A stretch of DNA of 64,000 bases from positions 372,001 to 436,000 of the forward strand of contig JAEPML010000002.1 of the NCBI GenBank assembly GCA_017643925.1, read 5' to 3'. Of the stretch, positions 16,401-25,029 are shown piece after piece (within the stretch, counting starts at the first letter, position 1; each line of letters opens with the position of its first letter). The notes below the pieces were generated by a model. The model ran no database searches, was not told the DNA's origin, and worked only from the letters and a program-made list of their open reading frames with translations. The position numbers and the translations under genes are program-made. The stretch comes from Roseibium sp. GTDB taxonomy: Bacteria; Pseudomonadota; Alphaproteobacteria; Rhizobiales; Stappiaceae.

Positions 16401-17754
16401 CTGTTCCGCTCACCTCGAGTTTGCCGGACAGTGGTCTCGTCTCATTCGTTTGGCCGACAAGGTCATTCACGACCAGATCGATCGAAAAAGGTGAACTCAA
16501 CACGGTCTGAGAAAGGTCAGCACCGGTTCCGAAAGATGTGAGCTTGATGCCTCCCGAGGTCACTTCGGTGGTCTGGAACGAGGCGAGTTCGACATTGGCT
16601 GCCCAATCGGCCGCAGTTTGCTGCCCGCTCACCTTTAGAGTTGCCGTCAACGGCCCGAATGCGATACGGCGATTGTCCAGTCCAACGGCGATCATGGACT
16701 GGTCACCCGCACTGACCCGGAGATTGGCTGCCGCATCCAGCTGCCCGTTTTCCAGGTCCGCGCTTGCCTTGAGTGACACGGTTTGCGTGGTGAGCGTCAG
16801 GTTGGCCGTTTGCGGCTGGAACTCGCTTGAAAACACCGCTGTTCCGGCCGCATTCGTTGTTCCGAGCAGGAAGGCCTGGGCAGCGGGTGGCGCGAGCGGC
16901 AGCAGATCTCCATCCAGATCGAAGGACAGGTGTCGCGCGGTTCCGGCCTGCTCGATCTTTGCGGAACCCGAAACCGTCGGACGTCCGTCCAGGGCAAGGT
17001 CAAGCTTTGCTGCCCAGTCGGTCAGTGGCCCGCTGCCTGTCAGGTCCAGTTTCAGGGCCGGAAGATTGGGGACTTCCAGCAGTCTTGCGGCCATCCCGCC
17101 GCGGGGTTCTGAAACAGACACATCGAATGACAGCGTTTCTGCCGCAGGTTCAAACTTCGCCGTCGCCGCGAGACCGGCTTCGATGCCGTCGATGCGATGA
17201 ACGTCAAGGTCTGCCGTCAGGAGCGCAGGATCCAGGGCAAAGTCTCCGGAACCGGTCGCCATGAGCGACACCGGTGCGCCCAGCAAAGGCTCACCGATGT
17301 TGATTTCGTCAACCGATAGTTTCCCTAGCGTGATGTTGAAGGGCAGAGACATCGACCCGCCGTCGGTGCCTGTCGGTTCCGCAGCTGAGGTGCCTGCGCT
17401 CGCGACTGGCAACCGGTCCAGATCGACCCGCGTCACGGTGGCGCTCTCGATATTCAGGTTTCCGCCCAGCAGGCCGAGGGGATGCCAGTCAACACCGGCT
17501 TCGTCTACCGAGAGCCAGACCCCGTCAGGATCAGCGATGGTCAGCTCTCCAAGTGCAATATCCAGCCCGAAGCTGACATACAGCTCCTTGAGCGTAATGG
17601 TTTGGGCGTCGGTCGAGGCGAGGGAGCTGACAAAGTTCGAAACAAGTGTCCTGCCCGCAGGAACCTGCAACGTGCCGATGACGAGCAAGGGCACGGCGAT
17701 CGCGATTGCGACCAGGATTGTCAAAATCCTTAGGGACAGTCTCAAAAAACGCAT
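13411..17754 (-). CDS. tamB: Translocation and assembly module inner-membrane protein TamB
   Basis: The 1447-residue protein starts with one N-terminal membrane anchor (residues 6-28, LSLRILTILVAIAIAVPLLVI) and continues as a very long repetitive beta-rich periplasmic region. It ends with the conserved DUF490/TamB C-terminal domain (RRLVFSRGTATFEGSLTP, PQINFTSSPELPQDEVLALLLFGKS). TamB spans the periplasm as a hydrophobic groove. With TamA it supports outer-membrane protein insertion and/or phospholipid transport to the outer membrane. The stop of tamA lies 5 bases before its start, so the two form one operon. Length is at the upper end of the usual range for the family. Confidence 0.95.
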   Translation of the reverse strand: MRFLRLSLRILTILVAIAIAVPLLVIGTLQVPAGRTLVSNFVSSLASTDAQTITLKELYVSFGLDIALGELTIADPDGVWLSVDEAGVDWHPLGLLGGNLNIESATVTRVDLDRLPVASAGTSAAEPTGTDGGSMSLPFNITLGKLSVDEINIGEPLLGAPVSLMATGSGDFALDPALLTADLDVHRIDGIEAGLAATAKFEPAAETLSFDVSVSEPRGGMAARLLEVPNLPALKLDLTGSGPLTDWAAKLDLALDGRPTVSGSAKIEQAGTARHLSFDLDGDLLPLAPPAAQAFLLGTTNAAGTAVFSSEFQPQTANLTLTTQTVSLKASADLENGQLDAAANLRVSAGDQSMIAVGLDNRRIAFGPLTATLKVSGQQTAADWAANVELASFQTTEVTSGGIKLTSFGTGADLSQTVLSSPFSIDLVVNDLVGQTNETRPLSGKLEVSGTGSVNGQDKKVDLEDLSVASAVGTIRLTNAVVSAEALKGQGTFSVLELGVLSDIAGRDLGGQVSGNFSTDLNLQTLSGSATAALVTTDLQTGISQADAMLAGKSTIDLVTDLSGQNDITLKKLSFSNDALQVNGDAHFKDDTLTSDFTAALNDLARLDPQLGGSLKLDGKTSGPLAALGVEADLSSDQIRLSGTPLDDLSLSVSATANPAEPTAVIKSSATLKGQPIKVDVELSSKDGGATVNPLSIDLVGNSVTGSLNVADLNKPVETLEGSLKINAPDLSSLSPLLLMDIGGTLTGSVSAAPSEKKLLLDVVGQDIVVPGASLGQLTLKANLSAPYQPETVSADVVVQDLLTDATPIHSARLTAKPEADGTAITADVKMDQEGKDGLTLAANLSEPDAGSYVVALSELAMRYQGIASKLKQPTSVRYSQGEASIQPLELQLGEGSLAVSGTAGQSLNLTADLKSIPLSLANAFVPSLGLGGTLSGNIKATGSSSNPAASWSLTGAGLTASEMRNNGLSTVNLTSTGTLEGDQISQSTKIADPNGLTFSANGTVGIKSPNALSLQLDGSVPIAALKRPLLEAGLRGEGAVSLKGSVSGSAKAPAYQITATPAGLKVTSLSTGLTLQNIRGSATVNQTQASLNGIAGDIATGGTLSASGTVGTTSGFPADLALKLDRGRYVDPGLVTAEVDANLTVTGPLASPSQSSLIAGNITINKADVSIPESLPGAIPPVEVQHIHASKAIRQQVEELGGGAKKTQTQQKSNPPRLDILLSAPGRIFIRGRGLDAELQGNLKVIGTTADPQAVGAFSLKRGQLDILTRRLVFSRGTATFEGSLTPVIDFAANTTVNDTTITVTVSGDADDPQINFTSSPELPQDEVLALLLFGKSVGNLSATQIASLAAAIATLTGGSDSGPLATIRKSLGLDAIDINTDGEDGPSVSVGKYINDNIYLGVEQGTGSGSSRVKVDIDLDRGLKVRGEVGADGSSKAGIFFEREY

Positions 17755-17759
17755 GTGCG

Positions 17760-19796
17760 TCAGAACGCCTGGCTCAAACCAACATAAAGCGCGAAATCCG
17801 GGTCATCCTGGCCGGGATCAAGCGGGACGGCCGCGTCAATGCGAAGCGGCCCGATAGGAGTAAAATAACGCAAGCCGCCGCCGACGCCCACCTTCAGGCC
17901 TTCAGAAAAATCAGGAATGCTGTCTTCGTAGGCATTGCCCGCATCAACAAAGCCGACAACACCAATTGTTTCCGTCACCTTCACGCGGACCTCACCGGAC
18001 AACTCGATCAGTGACCGGCCGCCTACGACTTCACCATTTACGCGGGGTCCGACATTCCGATAGGCATAGCCTCGAATGGAGCCGCCACCGCCGGCGATGT
18101 AGCGCCGGCTCGCCGGTATGGATTCGACAGACGGAGCAAAAATGGACCCTGCGGTCGCCTTGCCCGCAAGTATGAAACGTTTCGACTGATCAAGAGCATA
18201 GTAGCTTGAAACAGTGCCCCTGACGAAGCCCATGGCATTGGAATTCAGCGTGTCATAGGCCGGCTCGGCGAATACGGACGCAAAGAAGCCCTTGGAAGGA
18301 TTGAGCTTGTCATCCCGGTTGTCGAAGGTCAGGTCCGCAGGCAAGCCGACGAGCAGGTATTCGTCTTCACCAAACGCATCTTCTTCATCAGCGTAGAAGA
18401 TTTCCGCCCCGGCACGTCCCTTGAGCTGTTCTGAAAATTCGCGGTTCAGGTACGCATCGAAAGTAAGCGTTCGGCTCTTGTAGGCGTCAGGGTTTTCCTG
18501 ACGCGCGGCCAGGCTCGTCGAGAAGCTGGTCAAGGGGCCAAAAACACCCGGTTTTTCGAAAGCAATCCGGGCCGAGTATTCAAGATCCTGCAGGCTCTCA
18601 TTGCCGAGCCTGCCGATCGAGCCCTCTACAGAGAGAAGCTCACCCCGGCCAAACAGGTTGCGCCTGCGCCAGTAGCTTTCGACCCCAAAACCTTCCGTGC
18701 TTGACCACGATGCTCCGGCGCCGATGACGTGACGTTTACGCTCGCTGACCTCGATCGTGACCGGCATGGACCCGTCGGGTCCGCTGATATCGCCCTCAAC
18801 CAGCCTGATCGAGGAAAAGATGCCGAGTTCATTCAGACGTTTGCGCGCGCGCTCCAGGTCTTCGGGGGAATAGACACCCCCTTCGGGCAACATGGCCTGC
18901 TGGATGACAAAGTCCGGATCCGTAACATCGGTTCCATTGACCGCGACCGTGCCGAACCGGGCCTGCAATCCCGCATCCGCGATCAGCGTCACTTCCAGCG
19001 TGTCATTGGCATGATCGGCGGTGATCCTGCGTTCTGCGATGCCTGCCTTCGGATAGCCGCGACCTCTCAACATGGAGATGATCCGTCTTTCTGCAGACAA
19101 TATCTTGCCGGAACTGGCGACTTCTCCGCGTGCAAGCCCCCAAAAGGCCGGGTCGCTGGAAAGGTCATATCCTTCGGTTGAAATGGATACGTTGCCGAAT
19201 GTGAAAACCGGACCGGGATCGATCAGGACGGACACCTTCACTGGTCGGCTGTTCGGAAGATCAGCCTGTTCCAGAGCGGTTTCCAGCGGAACCCCGGCGA
19301 GGGAGATGTCGACCGTGCCGCCGTATCTTCCGTCGGAATAGAGTTTGGCAACGAGCCGTTCACGATCCGACAGGGCCCGGGCGATCAGGCCCGCCTCGCC
19401 GGATGGTGGCTTGTCCTGTTGCTGTAGCAAAAGGGACGCAGCCTTCAACTGCGAGGTCAGCTCTTCGTTGTCACCTGTGGTGGCAAGCGAGGCTTCGTAG
19501 GGAAGGGGATCGGGAACAGGTTCCGTCTCTTCCTCCGAGGAACCCCATAGCTTGAGACCGAACAATTCAAGGGAATGTGCCGGGATCGGCGCCAATGTGA
19601 GCGCACCGGCGAGCAAAAGGCCGACGCCCGTTTTCTGGACAAAGCAAATCGCGCCGGCTGCTGTGGTCGCAACCAGCGTGTTCCATGCGGTTCCACGCGC
19701 GCCCAATCCATTGTTGGGCTTGCAGGACGGTAGACTCTTCACTAACTGCCGCCTGACTGTTTGGACTGGTCGGGTATTGTCAGAAAAAACCGACAT
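17760..19796 (-). CDS. tamA: Outer-membrane assembly factor TamA (Omp85 family)
   Basis: The 678-residue protein has an N-terminal hydrophobic segment around residues 45-75 ending at a probable signal-peptide site (PIPAHS). POTRA repeats follow (PVKVSVLIDPGPVFTFGNV, TLEVTLIADAGLQARFGTV and others to about residue 340). The C-terminal 16-strand barrel contains the diagnostic GGGSIRGYAYRNVGP loop near residue 575. TamA is the outer-membrane half of the translocation and assembly module and interacts with TamB. The long N-terminal extension before the signal region makes the exact start uncertain. It is transcribed upstream of tamB with a 5-base gap. Confidence 0.94.
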   Translation of the reverse strand: MSVFSDNTRPVQTVRRQLVKSLPSCKPNNGLGARGTAWNTLVATTAAGAICFVQKTGVGLLLAGALTLAPIPAHSLELFGLKLWGSSEEETEPVPDPLPYEASLATTGDNEELTSQLKAASLLLQQQDKPPSGEAGLIARALSDRERLVAKLYSDGRYGGTVDISLAGVPLETALEQADLPNSRPVKVSVLIDPGPVFTFGNVSISTEGYDLSSDPAFWGLARGEVASSGKILSAERRIISMLRGRGYPKAGIAERRITADHANDTLEVTLIADAGLQARFGTVAVNGTDVTDPDFVIQQAMLPEGGVYSPEDLERARKRLNELGIFSSIRLVEGDISGPDGSMPVTIEVSERKRHVIGAGASWSSTEGFGVESYWRRRNLFGRGELLSVEGSIGRLGNESLQDLEYSARIAFEKPGVFGPLTSFSTSLAARQENPDAYKSRTLTFDAYLNREFSEQLKGRAGAEIFYADEEDAFGEDEYLLVGLPADLTFDNRDDKLNPSKGFFASVFAEPAYDTLNSNAMGFVRGTVSSYYALDQSKRFILAGKATAGSIFAPSVESIPASRRYIAGGGGSIRGYAYRNVGPRVNGEVVGGRSLIELSGEVRVKVTETIGVVGFVDAGNAYEDSIPDFSEGLKVGVGGGLRYFTPIGPLRIDAAVPLDPGQDDPDFALYVGLSQAF

Positions 19797-19960
19797 AACG
19801 CCGCCAAACTGCTGATGCAGCCCCTACGTAAGTCACGTTAAATTGCCATGGTTAAAGTTTTCTAACCACGATAGATCACGGCAACGAAGTCAACGCAAGG
19901 GAATTGGGGTGCTATCGCCCGGCAGTTGCGTAGTAAATCAGGATGGATATTGACCGCAAT

Positions 19961-19980
19961 GGAAGCCCGTGTGGGCTTCC
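19961..19980 (-). terminator. Possible terminator hairpin downstream of folD
   Basis: A perfect 8-bp stem, GGAAGCCC-GTGT-GGGCTTCC, lies 22 bases after the folD stop. The following minus-strand sequence is not T-rich, so this is only a weak call. Confidence 0.4.
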
Positions 19981-20002
19981 GGCAGGCGAACCTTGCACCT
20001 GA

Positions 20003-20914
20003 TCAAAAGAGGGCCTCTTCTTCGGGAAGATTCAGCAAGCGGCGAGCTGCCGTGAGGGTGTTGACTATCAGCATCGCGATGGTCATGGGACCGACCCCTC
20101 CGGGAACCGGCGTTATGGCACCAGCATGCGTGACGGCCTCCTCGAAAGCGACATCGCCGACAAGACGGGATTTGCCTTCGCCGCGCTCCGGTGCGGGGAT
20201 GCGGTTGATGCCGACGTCAATGACGGTTGCGCCCGGTGCAATCCAGTCGCCCTTGATCATCTCAGGCCGCCCGACGGCAGCCACAACAATATCGGCGGCG
20301 CGCACGACATCCGGGAGGTCGCGGGTCCGGCTATGGGCGATTGTTACGGTACAGCTTTCCTGAAGCAGCAGGCTCGCCATCGGCTTGCCGACAATGTTGG
20401 AGCGCCCGACAACGACCGCGTTCTTGCCGGACAAGGTGTCACCGAGAGTTCTTTTCAGAAGAACAAGACTGCCGGCCGGGGTGCAGGGCACCAGCGCGCT
20501 GTCGCGTTCGCCTGCCGTCAGCAGGCCCACATTGACCGGATGAAAGCCGTCGACGTCCTTTTCCGGGCGGATGAGGCGGAGCACTTTGCTTTCGTCGATG
20601 TGATCGGGCAAAGGCAGCTGGACAAGAATTCCATGGATCTCAGGGTCGTTGTTCAACTGGTCGACCAGCGCAAGGACGTCTGCTTCGCTCGTGTCGGCGG
20701 AAAGGGTGTGCTTGACGGAGTTGAAACCGCAGGCCTCTGCCGCGCGGTCCTTGTTGCGGACATAGACCTGGCTGGCGGGGTCTTCACCGACAAGCACGAC
20801 GGCCAATCCCGGTCTCTTGCCGCTTTCATCAAGCAGCTTGGCCGCGCGCTTCGTGATCTCGTCCCGGACTGATTCCGCGATTGCCTTACCGTCGATAATC
20901 TGAGCGTTTGGCAT
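20003..20914 (-). CDS. folD: Bifunctional methylenetetrahydrofolate dehydrogenase / methenyltetrahydrofolate cyclohydrolase
   Basis: From the ATG at 20914 (AGGGAGG six bases upstream) the product is 303 residues, the usual FolD length. Diagnostic segments are [13 protein letters not shown] with the catalytic Lys region, [26 protein letters not shown] and the NADP-binding [14 protein letters not shown]. It converts methylene-THF through methenyl-THF to formyl-THF, supplying one-carbon units for purines, methionine-tRNA formylation and, potentially, oxidation of methyl groups. The upstream start at 20962 gives a non-conserved extension and is rejected. It is a single-gene unit. Confidence 0.96.
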   Translation of the reverse strand: MPNAQIIDGKAIAESVRDEITKRAAKLLDESGKRPGLAVVLVGEDPASQVYVRNKDRAAEACGFNSVKHTLSADTSEADVLALVDQLNNDPEIHGILVQLPLPDHIDESKVLRLIRPEKDVDGFHPVNVGLLTAGERDSALVPCTPAGSLVLLKRTLGDTLSGKNAVVVGRSNIVGKPMASLLLQESCTVTIAHSRTRDLPDVVRAADIVVAAVGRPEMIKGDWIAPGATVIDVGINRIPAPERGEGKSRLVGDVAFEEAVTHAGAITPVPGGVGPMTIAMLIVNTLTAARRLLNLPEEEALF

Positions 20915-21052
20915 TCCGCCTCCCTTTCGAAATTCTGTCGTCTCGATCAAATTCGGCACCAAGCTATAATGGGTTGGCAGAGGCCGAAAAAGGCGGAATG
21001 CGTCTTTTTATGCTCTGGTTTCGCCATAACGATGTGACGCGTGCGCGCAGTC

Positions 21053-22237
21053 TCAAAGTGACTTTGCAAATGCATCAAGTTCGGAGATCGCGCAGACAAT
21101 GTGGTAAAGCGTGCTGGCCGGCGCCGATTCCCGCTTGAAGGTTCCGTCAGGCGCCATCTTGTCCAGGTAAAGGCCTCGCGGCACCTCTTCAAAAAAGACG
21201 CGCAGCGCATGTACCGAGAGCGGAATGTCCTCAAGGTAGGCGTCCCGTTCCGGTCCGGTGGAGATTTGGGCAAGGGCAACGGCAGCTTTGATCCACTCGG
21301 TCTGTCCCCAAAGACGCGCAACCGGATCATTGACCGTGAAGTCGTCATTGAGTGCCATGAAGGTAACGCCACGGCTTTCGTCAATTCCGAATGTGCGGCC
21401 AATGTCATAAAGCCTTCTGGCCGCGATCAGGGCATCGGCATCCGCACGCAACTGGCCCCACTTCGCGAGCAGCCAAGCCCATTCGAACTGATGCCCCGGC
21501 TCCATGATCCTGCCCTTGTCACCGGGCATCGGCGTCCAGTCGAGGTCAAAGAATTCGCGCAGCCCCCCGCTGACGGGGTCAATGAAACGGGTCAACGCCA
21601 GTTCGGCGATCTCATCGGCAAGTTCTCGCCAGATCGGATCATCGGACACCTGTTCCCAGGCCAGGCAGGCTTCGAACAAATGCATGTGAGGGTTGGAGCA
21701 CAGGGGAGCACGTGGTGGTGATGCTTCCTGAAATCCACCTTCCGGATGTTTGTACTCGGCAATCAGATGATTGAGCAGCGTTCTGGCTTCGGTTGTTGCC
21801 TCGTCACGAAGGCTCGGAAGCGAAGCTGCCACCTGGGCAAACCCGAACAGCGCGAAGGCCTGATTGTACAGATCGAAGTTTTCGTCCACCTGCTCGGCAT
21901 TGATATTCGCGGCTGCGGCAAAGTGACTCGCCCCGGTTCGGTAGGTGCCCAGGAACCACTTGTAAAGCCCGGTGGCGATCTGTTCGGCTGGGCCGTTCCA
22001 GCCAAGATTTTTGCCTTCCAGGAAAGAATAGATTTGACGCGGGACAATACGCGCGCGCCTTGGAATGCGGTCCGCTTCCAAAGTGTCCAAGTCAATCGTC
22101 TCGAAACACTCGCCTTTTGAATCGTCAACGCCAGCCTTGTGCCAAACAGGGAGCGCTTCTTCTAAAAGCCACCCTGTTAATTCTGACGAGAGTTTCAAAG
22201 TTGTTGCCTCGTTTTCGGACAAGTCATGAGCGGTCAT
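21053..22237 (-). CDS. AGE-family N-acylglucosamine 2-epimerase / mannose isomerase-like protein
   Basis: The 394-residue protein has the alpha/alpha-barrel pattern of the AGE superfamily: RIVPRQIYSFLEGKNLGW, PHMHLFEACLAWEQ, and EPGHQFEWAWLLAKWG with the active-site HQFEW histidine, then LYDIGRTFGID and LWGQTEWIKAAVAL. Members epimerise N-acylglucosamine/mannosamine or isomerise mannose and fructose. GAGGT just upstream of the ATG supports the start. It is divergent from the capsule export gene 235 bases away, so a role in supplying a sugar for capsule assembly is plausible but unproven. Confidence 0.85.
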   Translation of the reverse strand: MTAHDLSENEATTLKLSSELTGWLLEEALPVWHKAGVDDSKGECFETIDLDTLEADRIPRRARIVPRQIYSFLEGKNLGWNGPAEQIATGLYKWFLGTYRTGASHFAAAANINAEQVDENFDLYNQAFALFGFAQVAASLPSLRDEATTEARTLLNHLIAEYKHPEGGFQEASPPRAPLCSNPHMHLFEACLAWEQVSDDPIWRELADEIAELALTRFIDPVSGGLREFFDLDWTPMPGDKGRIMEPGHQFEWAWLLAKWGQLRADADALIAARRLYDIGRTFGIDESRGVTFMALNDDFTVNDPVARLWGQTEWIKAAVALAQISTGPERDAYLEDIPLSVHALRVFFEEVPRGLYLDKMAPDGTFKRESAPASTLYHIVCAISELDAFAKSL

Positions 22238-22472
22238 TCGCTACCTCTTCGGGAACTGCGGGCCTGTTGACGGAGATCGAAATGTACTGTGCGGTGTGTA
22301 ACCGACTTTAGGCGATAAATCAGAAATTAATCAATTGACTAGGAAAGAAGGGTAAGTGTTACAGCATTGCCACAGGTAGAATGTTTCTCCTGGGTAAAAT
22401 TGCGTTGTGCCTTGGACATCTCGGTGTGGGGGTGTTACCAGACTGGCAGCAAAAGGGGTGGATCGGGTTCTA

Positions 22473-23603
22473 ATGCGAATTTTGTCAGTACTGGTGGCTG
22501 CAGGGGCTCTGTTTGGATGTGCCGCTCTACCTGGTGATGGGCCAGCAGCCATTAACATCACGTCGCAGGATGTCGAGTCGAGTGCTGAGACCGGCGAGTA
22601 CACCGTTGTGACGGTGAGTGCCGACAATATTGAAACCATCAAATCCTATCGTCCGCTTTCTTTCGCCAACCAGTTCAGAGGCGTGGGGCACGGCGGTTCG
22701 CAGGTCCAGCTTGGGGTTGGCGACACACTTATCGTGTCGATCTGGGAAGCCGCTCCTGACGGCCTTTTCTCCGGTGGAGAATCCGGATCCAGCCAAATTC
22801 CAGCAGTTGTCGATGAAAGCGGGTACATCTTCGTTCCCTATGCCGGTCGCGTGCGGGCGGCAGGCTTGAGCGTCGAGGGACTGCGTCAGTCGATCCAGAA
22901 AAAACTCGTCGGGAAAGCGGTTGAGCCGCAAGTCCTTGTCTCGTTGCAGGAGAAGCTCAGCACGACGGCTGTGGTGGTCGGCGATGTCGCAAAGCCCGGT
23001 GTCTATCCCTTGCCGCTGCGCAACACCCGGCTGCTCGATCTTGTCGCCCAGGCAGGTGGAGCGCGTGAAGCTACCTATGAAACGGTGGTCACGCTCAAGC
23101 GGGGCAATCGTTCGGGTACGACCCGTCTCGAGGATCTGATCGAATATCCTGAGAACAATGTCCTGGTTGCGCCAAAGGACAACATTCTTCTGTCGCACAG
23201 GCCGCGCACCTTCTCTGCCTTTGGCGCAGTGAAGGCCAACCAGCTTGTTCCTTTCAAGACCAAGACCGTCACGATGGCGGAAGCGTTGGCAACCGTCGGC
23301 GGATTGCGGGACGAGCGCGCGGATGCCAATGGCGTCTTCCTTTTCCGCTATGAGGACGCGGCGCTTGTAAGAGCGCTGAGACCGGAACTGGCGGATAAAT
23401 TGGCAGGTCGGGGCGCTGTTCCGCTTGTCTACAAGCTGAGCCTCAGGGATCCGAAAGGATTTTTCTTGTCGCAGTATGTGGAAATGCGTGACAAGGACAT
23501 CCTGTATGTGTCAAATCACCCGACGGCAGAATTCGGCAAGTTCCTGCAGATTATTGCGCCGCTCCTCAGCAACTATGCAACGGTACAACGGATTACCGAC
23601 TAG
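22473..23603 (+). CDS. Capsular polysaccharide export lipoprotein (Wza/KpsD-like)
   Basis: From the ATG at 22473 the product is 376 residues. It begins with a lipoprotein signal (RILSVLVAAGALFGC, acylated Cys16). It then has a Poly_export region (VQLGVGDTLIVSIWEA... SQIPAVVDESGYIFVPYAGRV) and SLBB repeats (AVVVGDVAKPGVYPL, RTFSAFGAVKANQLVPF), as in Wza, KpsD and rhizobial export proteins. It would form the outer-membrane/periplasmic channel for capsule release. It is the first gene of a run of five same-strand genes (export protein, KpsS-like, KpsS-like, KpsC-like, SDR). The ATG at 22407 would put the lipobox too far from the N-terminus. Confidence 0.9.
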   Translation: MRILSVLVAAGALFGCAALPGDGPAAINITSQDVESSAETGEYTVVTVSADNIETIKSYRPLSFANQFRGVGHGGSQVQLGVGDTLIVSIWEAAPDGLFSGGESGSSQIPAVVDESGYIFVPYAGRVRAAGLSVEGLRQSIQKKLVGKAVEPQVLVSLQEKLSTTAVVVGDVAKPGVYPLPLRNTRLLDLVAQAGGAREATYETVVTLKRGNRSGTTRLEDLIEYPENNVLVAPKDNILLSHRPRTFSAFGAVKANQLVPFKTKTVTMAEALATVGGLRDERADANGVFLFRYEDAALVRALRPELADKLAGRGAVPLVYKLSLRDPKGFFLSQYVEMRDKDILYVSNHPTAEFGKFLQIIAPLLSNYATVQRITD

Positions 23604-23679
23604 TATCTGCATGATCGAAATGTCCAGAGCTTGATTAAGCGCCCGGTAATGGCGTCAGGTTGCAGATTGGCAAAACTCT

Positions 23680-25029
23680 ATGGGTTCAGACAGCTCCAAG
23701 GTGGTTCTTTTTCTTCAGGGACCGCCCGGGGTATTTGCGAAAACAATCGCGGATGCCCTGGAGCGAGTTGGTGCCAGAACGTTGCGCGTCAACCTGTGCG
23801 CTGGAGACTGGATCAGCTGGCATGACAAAAGGTGCACGTCTTATCGTGGCAGCCTTGAAAACTGGCCGGACTGGCTTCGCGACTTCTGTCTGAAACACAA
23901 GGTCACTCATATCGTCTATTATGCCGACCGTGTGCCTTACCATGTGGCCGCGGCTGAAGTCGGTGTCGAAATCGGTGCAACGTGCCTGACATATGAGAAC
24001 GGTTATTTGCGGCCGGACTGGATCACGCTCGAACATGTCGGCATGTCCGCCCATTCCAGATTTCCTGACGATCCTGAAATCATCCGCCAGGCCGGTAACG
24101 GTCTTCCGGAAATTGATCGTGAACCGCTCTACACGTACCCGTTCATCAACGAGGCGGTCAACGAAGTCTCGTACAACGTGTCGAACGTCTTTTTTGCGCT
24201 GGCATATCCGCGCTACCAGCGGGACAAGCTGTATCACCCCATCATCGACTATCTGAGCAACATTCCAAGATTTTCACTGGCAAAATGGCGCAACAGGCGC
24301 GCCTACCACGTGATCGACGACATTATCGCCACCGGCCTGCCGTACTATGTTTTTCCGTTGCAGCTCCAGAGCGACTACCAGCTGCGATACAATTCCCAAT
24401 ATGATCACATCGGCGAAGCTGCTGAAGAAGTCATAAGATCCTTCGCTGCCAACGCACCTTCTGCCGCGCAGCTTGTTTTCAAGGTCCATCCTTTGGACAA
24501 CGGCATGGAACCCTGGACACGCATCTTGCGGACGATCTCCAGGAAGTATGGCGTCAAGAAGCGAGTGCATCTGGTTGACGGTGGCAACCTGGGACAATTG
24601 CTCACCCACGCCGCAGGATCCATAACGATCAACAGTACAACCGGCTTGCATGCACTGCGTGTCGGATGCCCAACAAAGGTACTCGGGATCGCCCTTTACA
24701 ATATCGACGGCCTCACATGTCAAAAGCCACTGGATGATTTCTGGCGTCACGGCACTGCCCCCGATGAATCACTGCTTGAGGCTTTGGAACGCCTGTTGGC
24801 AGCGTCAATTCAGGTCAAGGGATGCTTTTACACCCGCGAGGGCCGGGAGGCAGGGGCTGAACTCATGGCGGATCGCATCGTTTCCGGAACGGTCAACCTG
24901 CCTGATGCCAATTGCGAATATCCCCCCAGACTCGAGGAAGCGCGCGCGCGGAAAATAGCGACATCCTTCGCCGAACAGCTCAGGACACGCGGAACAATGG
25001 AACGCTGGTCACATGTCTGGCGCCCTTGA
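23680..25029 (+). CDS. KpsS-like capsular polysaccharide (Kdo transferase) protein, copy 1
   Basis: The 449-residue protein shows the KpsS/LipB-type layout: VVLFLQGPPGVFAKTIADAL at the start, NLCAGDWISWHDKRCTSYRG, YADRVPYH and TYENGYLRPDWITLE near residue 100, and FPLQLQSDYQLRYNS and VFKVHPLDNGMEPW in the second half, ending with the sugar-nucleotide-site segment SITINSTTGLHALRVGCPTKVLG. KpsS and KpsC build the poly-Kdo linker that joins group 2 capsules to a lipid anchor. It overlaps the next, paralogous gene by 17 bases. Assignment of its exact linkage step is not possible from sequence. Confidence 0.85.
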   Translation: MGSDSSKVVLFLQGPPGVFAKTIADALERVGARTLRVNLCAGDWISWHDKRCTSYRGSLENWPDWLRDFCLKHKVTHIVYYADRVPYHVAAAEVGVEIGATCLTYENGYLRPDWITLEHVGMSAHSRFPDDPEIIRQAGNGLPEIDREPLYTYPFINEAVNEVSYNVSNVFFALAYPRYQRDKLYHPIIDYLSNIPRFSLAKWRNRRAYHVIDDIIATGLPYYVFPLQLQSDYQLRYNSQYDHIGEAAEEVIRSFAANAPSAAQLVFKVHPLDNGMEPWTRILRTISRKYGVKKRVHLVDGGNLGQLLTHAAGSITINSTTGLHALRVGCPTKVLGIALYNIDGLTCQKPLDDFWRHGTAPDESLLEALERLLAASIQVKGCFYTREGREAGAELMADRIVSGTVNLPDANCEYPPRLEEARARKIATSFAEQLRTRGTMERWSHVWRP

